Assembly (NCBI RefSeq): GCF_000308875.1
Contig: NZ_BAGL01000055.1
Span: 62,001 to 126,000, forward strand
DNA: 64,000 nt
DNA from: Nocardia transvalensis NBRC 15921
Lineage (GTDB): Bacteria; Actinomycetota; Actinomycetes; Mycobacteriales; Mycobacteriaceae
Direction: 5' to 3'
Part shown: positions 60,644 to 64,000 of the stretch, one piece after another
Position numbering within the stretch: position 1 is the stretch's first letter
Layout of the letters: the number at the start of each line of letters is the position of its first letter
Notes under the pieces: generated by a model
Told to the model about the DNA's origin: nothing
Databases searched by the model: none
The model's input: only the letters and a program-made list of their open reading frames with translations
Translations under genes and position numbers: made by a program

Positions 60644-61714
60644 CTATGCGCGTGCTAATCGGACGGTCGCGGTGGCTTTGTGCCCGAATACTCGTTTGCC
60701 GTTGCATCGGGTATCCATCGCGATCACGGCCGTACCGGTGGCCGGGTCCACGGACTTGACGTGCCCGGCGAATTCGATCGTCGCGCCGTGCTCGATGTCG
60801 ACATACACCGGGTAGGTGAACCGGACCGAGTATTCCTCGACCGCGCCGGGATCGCCGAGCCAGGACGTGATGTGCCCGGCGCCGATACCCATCACCAGCA
60901 CGCCGTGCGCCACCACAGTCTCCAGCCCGACCAGGCGAGCGAATTCGTCGCTCCAATGGATCGGATTGCCGTCCCCCGCGAGACCCGCGTAGTGCACCAG
61001 GTCGCCACGGGTCAGGCGCACGGTCCGATGCGGCAGTTCCTCACCGGCCGAGACCTCGTCGATGCGGCGCCCGCGCGGCGCGGGCCGGTCGGTGACCACT
61101 ACCGGATCGAGACCACTCGTCGACAGCGCCACCGCAGGCGATGCCGCCTCGGAGCCGTCGGGCACGATGTTCATCAGGTTGTGCGCCAGGAGATTTCGGG
61201 CGGCTGCGGCCACCGCGGGATCCGTCTGTCCCGTGGCGCCGACGAGCACCGTGGTGTAGGCGGTGTGCACGAGTTCGTTGCGCTGATTGGACACGGCATT
61301 CTTGATGACCATCATGTCGCGGCCCCGGACCTGTTCGAACGACTCCAGCGACACGTCGCAGGCCAATCGGTCCCCGGCGACGATCGGCTGGTGAAAGCGC
61401 AGTACCTGGTCGGTCTGCAGCAATCGGCTCAGGTCGTACCCCACCGCGACCTGCTCCAGCAACGTCTGCTGCGCACGCATGCCCACCGGCGACACGAACG
61501 TCGACGGCGCCAGCAGTCCACGGTAACCCGACGCGAGCGCGTGGGCGTCCCGGCGGTGCGCAGGATGGTCGTCGCGCACCACCGTGGCGTATTCCCGGAT
61601 CTTCTCCCGCCCGACCTCGTAGAAGTCGTCGGTCGTGTAGTGGTGGCCCACCATCGCTCGCGCGTGCGCGGCCGGGCTGCGTTCCATGACGTTCACACTG
61701 CCTGAATTCCCCAT
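60644..61714 (-). CDS. hadAB: fused HadA/HadB (3R)-hydroxyacyl-ACP dehydratase
   Basis: A 356-residue protein joining two hot-dog domains. The first (about residues 20-170) is HadA-like (HHYTTDDFYEVGREKIREYA, LLAPSTFVSPVG, VDQVLRFHQPIVAGDRL in outline). The second (about 215-355) is HadB/MaoC-like with RLTRGDLVHYAGLAGDGNPIHW, carrying the catalytic Asp and His, then GVLVMGIGAGHITSWLGDPG. The pair dehydrates hydroxyacyl-ACP in mycolic-acid elongation. Such fusions are known in this order. ATG 61714 or ATG 61687 could start it (356 or 347 residues); neither has a strong ribosome-binding site. Confidence 0.9.
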   Translation of the reverse strand: MGNSGSVNVMERSPAAHARAMVGHHYTTDDFYEVGREKIREYATVVRDDHPAHRRDAHALASGYRGLLAPSTFVSPVGMRAQQTLLEQVAVGYDLSRLLQTDQVLRFHQPIVAGDRLACDVSLESFEQVRGRDMMVIKNAVSNQRNELVHTAYTTVLVGATGQTDPAVAAAARNLLAHNLMNIVPDGSEAASPAVALSTSGLDPVVVTDRPAPRGRRIDEVSAGEELPHRTVRLTRGDLVHYAGLAGDGNPIHWSDEFARLVGLETVVAHGVLVMGIGAGHITSWLGDPGAVEEYSVRFTYPVYVDIEHGATIEFAGHVKSVDPATGTAVIAMDTRCNGKRVFGHKATATVRLARA

Positions 61715-62057
61715 CAGGCAAACGTACAGCAAACCAACCGGCTGGGACGGGAAGCGGAGTGGCTGTGCCGCAGCGGATTTCGCTACGCCCATACCGGAGA
61801 TAACGGACAATTCCGCACCGGGCCACCGCGGAACACCCGCCAACGAGCGGGGAAATATGAACGGCCCCTGAACTTTCCGCACCGCCGCGGACGCGGAGAG
61901 GGAACGGTGCTGAGAGGGGATTGCGTGGCCGAGTGTCGACGGCGCATGGGGCTGTTCGCTTCCGGCAGGCATCGCCCGAACAATTAGAACGCGGCATGTA
62001 CTTGCAATCCGCAATCCGCGGTCCGCCTCGCCGGTGGGTGCCCGCACGCTGACAGGG
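61715..62057. other. 343-base intergenic region upstream of hadAB
   Basis: No gene is supported here. It contains the promoter region of hadAB and the end of the preceding unknown gene. No clear inverted repeat or known operator was recognised. Confidence 0.5.
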
Positions 62058-62942
62058 TCAGGCATTCGGCGCGGGGTTGATGCGGTCGCCGTCCCAGCTC
62101 AGATCCGACTCCTCGGCGATCGGGAAGGCCTCGAAACGATCGTCGGCCAGGACCGCGTCGATCAGAGTCCGTGGGCCGGCGACGATCGTGGAGTCGAAGT
62201 CGATCTCGCTGGCCACGACCCATGCGTGGTCGGCGGGCCAGAGCAGCTGGGGCATCACTCCGGGGAAGTCGGACGTCCATCCCAGGCCCGCCGCATGTAC
62301 CCAGCTGGGCTCGGCTAGCTCGGAAAGACTGGTGTCGAACAGCATGAAGTCGCGTCCCGGCCACCGCAGGAAAGGCCCTGTCTCCATCGCCCGCCTGACC
62401 TCCGGTGCGACAGAGGCAGCCAGTTCGGCCTCGATTCGGGCTCGCTCGCGCTCGACGCTCTGCGGATCGCTGTCGGTGGACGCGACGAACAGCGCACTGG
62501 AGGACGAATTCAACTCGCCGAATCCATTCCACACTCCGGCCGTCACCTCCTCCGGCGCCGTGGTGGCAGCGCGGAGGTGGACACTGAGCGCGGCCAGCAG
62601 GCGCGGGTGGAACCACCCCTCGACGGTCTGGCCGACTTCCCAGCCGTCGTCGAACGACATCGCCGCTTCGTCCTCATTGTCGGTGAGGCTGCGCCACTGC
62701 ACCAGTGGATGCATCACTCTGCCGTTGCGCGCGGCGACCTCGGCCCACGGCCACATCGCCTCCTCCACGATCTCGGGATTGCCCCACTCGTCGGTGCCCG
62801 TGGCGTGGCGGCGGGTCGCTTCGACCGGATGCAGGATCCGCGCGTAAGCGTCGAAACCCGTACCCGCGACGTTGCCGACCCCGTCCGCGCCGACGCGCGC
62901 CAGCAGCCACGCACCGCGCCCGAAATCCGTTGTCAACTCCAC
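62058..62942 (-). CDS. conserved hypothetical protein
   Basis: A 294-residue acidic protein with no signal peptide, membrane helix or known catalytic motif. It begins MELTTDFGRGAWLLARVGAD and contains many Trp residues (WPWAEVAARNGR, LRWPGRDFMLFDTSL, PQLLWPADHAWVVASEIDFDS). It looks like one or two alpha/beta domains of the kind found in SMI1/KNR4- or DUF-type unknown proteins, but I do not recognise the family. Coding is well supported by the third-position bias. The nearest neighbour in the same direction is hadAB, 343 bases on. Confidence 0.7.
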   Translation of the reverse strand: MELTTDFGRGAWLLARVGADGVGNVAGTGFDAYARILHPVEATRRHATGTDEWGNPEIVEEAMWPWAEVAARNGRVMHPLVQWRSLTDNEDEAAMSFDDGWEVGQTVEGWFHPRLLAALSVHLRAATTAPEEVTAGVWNGFGELNSSSSALFVASTDSDPQSVERERARIEAELAASVAPEVRRAMETGPFLRWPGRDFMLFDTSLSELAEPSWVHAAGLGWTSDFPGVMPQLLWPADHAWVVASEIDFDSTIVAGPRTLIDAVLADDRFEAFPIAEESDLSWDGDRINPAPNA

Positions 62943-63151
62943 TCAGCCAACATAGTGTGCGGCGGCAGGGTTGCGGCCGAAGCGATCTCACCGGTTCAGC
63001 ACTGGTTTCGACGGGACGGCATCGGATTCGGCGGCGGGTCGCTCGGTGCCACTGCGGGTCGGCAGTCGCCTGATAACGCTGTGAATACGGCACGGTGAAG
63101 CGGGACCCTGGTCGATGAGTCCGCTTTGTTCAGTGCTTCTAGGATCGAGAT

Positions 63152-63613
63152 ATGAGCAGAACGGATCGTGCAAGCCTCCTGATCCATCTCGACAGGGCCG
63201 AGGTTTTCCAGGCCCTGGTAGCCCGTGACGCCCTGCTCACCTGGCTACCGCCCGAGGGGATGCGGGGCCGGTTCGAGCGGTTCGATATGCGCCCGGGCGG
63301 CTCGTACCGCCTCGTACTGACCTATGACGACGCCGCCGATTCCCCCGGCAAAACGTCGGCCGATTCGGATGTGTCCGACGTGCGTATCTCGACACTCGTT
63401 CCGGGCGAGCGAATCGTGCAGGAGGTCGACTTCCAATCGAACGACCCGGCGTTTCAGGGAACGATGCAGATGGAGTGGAGGCTGCGCGGCGTCCAGGAAG
63501 GAACCGTCGTCGAGTTCGAGGCGCGGAATGTGCCGGTCGGGATTCGCGCCCGTGACCACGCGGAGGGCATCCTGTCGTCGCTGACGAACCTTTCCCGTTA
63601 TCTGGAGTCGTGA
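63152..63613 (+). CDS. SRPBCC / AHSA1-family protein
   Basis: A 153-residue START/Bet v1-like protein. It has the AHSA1 pattern: VFQALVARDALLTWLPPEGM, the RFDMRPGGSYRLVLTYDD block, ERIVQEVDFQS and the closing HAEGILSSLTNLSRYLES. Members bind hydrophobic ligands or act as co-chaperone-like proteins; many are encoded singly with unknown role. The ATG is clear, preceded by a GATCGAGAT sequence. It is divergent to the conserved hypothetical gene and its end overlaps the last doubtful ORF by 16 bases. Confidence 0.85.
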   Translation: MSRTDRASLLIHLDRAEVFQALVARDALLTWLPPEGMRGRFERFDMRPGGSYRLVLTYDDAADSPGKTSADSDVSDVRISTLVPGERIVQEVDFQSNDPAFQGTMQMEWRLRGVQEGTVVEFEARNVPVGIRARDHAEGILSSLTNLSRYLES

Positions 63614-63984
63614 CTACGCGAAACGCAGTGTGTCCCTAGTGAACGCCGACATGCCGGCAGCCCGATTACCGCCGACGTCGCCACGAAAAAGTTCGTGACC
63701 ATGATGACAACCGTGACATTTCTCAACGCTCTCTGCGCGGTATTTTCGAAGACCAGCGCGAATCTCATCCAGATCGGCCGACGGAAGAATGCGCCCAATC
63801 TCAGCTGAGTTGATCCACTGTGGGTCACACTCAGCAATCGAGCCGCGGACAATACACTTGGCAACATAGTCTCGTCGATGCGGAAGTCGGCGTTCAGCAA
63901 TGCCTCGCGGTCCATGGAATCGGTCATGCAGGGTTGGATGTCGTTGTCGTTCAGGCTTTGAAGGAGTGCAGACTGGCGAGGCAT
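63598..63984 (-). CDS. doubtful ORF with one possible membrane segment
   Basis: A 128-residue reading frame. The first 60 codons show some C/G third-position preference, while the last 40 do not. It contains one hydrophobic segment (VTVVIMVTNFFVATSAVIGL). No family is recognised, and it overlaps the end of the previous gene. It may be a truncated gene whose true start lies beyond the window, or not a gene. Confidence 0.3.
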   Translation of the reverse strand: MPRQSALLQSLNDNDIQPCMTDSMDREALLNADFRIDETMLPSVLSAARLLSVTHSGSTQLRLGAFFRRPIWMRFALVFENTAQRALRNVTVVIMVTNFFVATSAVIGLPACRRSLGTHCVSRSHDSR

Positions 63985-64000
63985 AGAGTCTGGTCGGCGT

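Noticed and set aside
60644..61714. HadA-HadB fusion as a novel protein
   Set aside because: Fused HadA/HadB dehydratases are already known in mycolic-acid actinobacteria.

Overview
The window is high-GC DNA with dense, overlapping genes from a mycolic-acid actinomycete, most likely Nocardia or a close relative. The evidence is an mce operon, an antigen-85-type esterase, a fused HadA/HadB dehydratase, DUF3558-like and DUF4189-like secreted proteins, many TetR, LuxR and ECF-sigma regulators, and secondary-metabolism genes. No rRNA, tRNA or CRISPR array was recognised.

Left part (0-34 kb). A truncated hydroxylase-like gene and an O-methyltransferase are followed by a large LuxR regulator and a TetR/NmrA divergent pair with twin palindromic operators. 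At 5.5-12.5 kb lies a minus-strand organosulfur operon: lipoprotein binding protein, permease, ATPase, a DszB-like sulfinate desulfinase with its Cys-His-Arg triad, two flavin monooxygenases (one frameshifted) and a leaderless binding-protein homologue. An IclR gene faces it. A lasso-peptide cluster (13.7-16.5 kb; precursor, cyclase, RRE protein, leader peptidase) lies downstream of a P450. Next is a six-gene mce operon (18.6-25.5 kb) with no yrbE genes beside it, then two TetR genes, a second P450, a flavin monooxygenase, an unusual NTPase with an HTH-like tail, a SigG-type sigma factor, a PPOX protein and a mycolyltransferase-like esterase.

Central island (34.4-59.1 kb). This is the most unusual part. 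It holds two 1.39-kDa-residue-class paralogues (about 1,395 residues each) with trypsin-like protease, nSTAND ATPase, membrane segment and beta-propeller regions; three SEL1/TPR-repeat proteins (one plain, one fused to an AlgH/YqgE domain, one fused to Clp-N plus a single AAA domain) that all end in the same roughly 49-residue module; and two paralogous proteins with a Clp-N-like region, a four-cysteine zinc ribbon and two membrane segments. It also holds an ECF sigma gene, a remnant of a second one fused to a LuxR remnant, a DUF4189 protein and small membrane proteins. Three sites of identical layout (CCCAACCTTT, AACC-N17-GTC) look like promoters for one ECF sigma factor. I infer a regulated, membrane-associated conflict or stress-signalling network in which the shared C-terminal module links the repeat proteins. 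A second ECF gene with a double DGPF protein, a DHFR-like protein and decayed integrase fragments lie between its two blocks.

Right part (59.6-64 kb). A DUF3558-like lipoprotein, HadAB, a conserved unknown protein, an SRPBCC protein and an uncertain final ORF.
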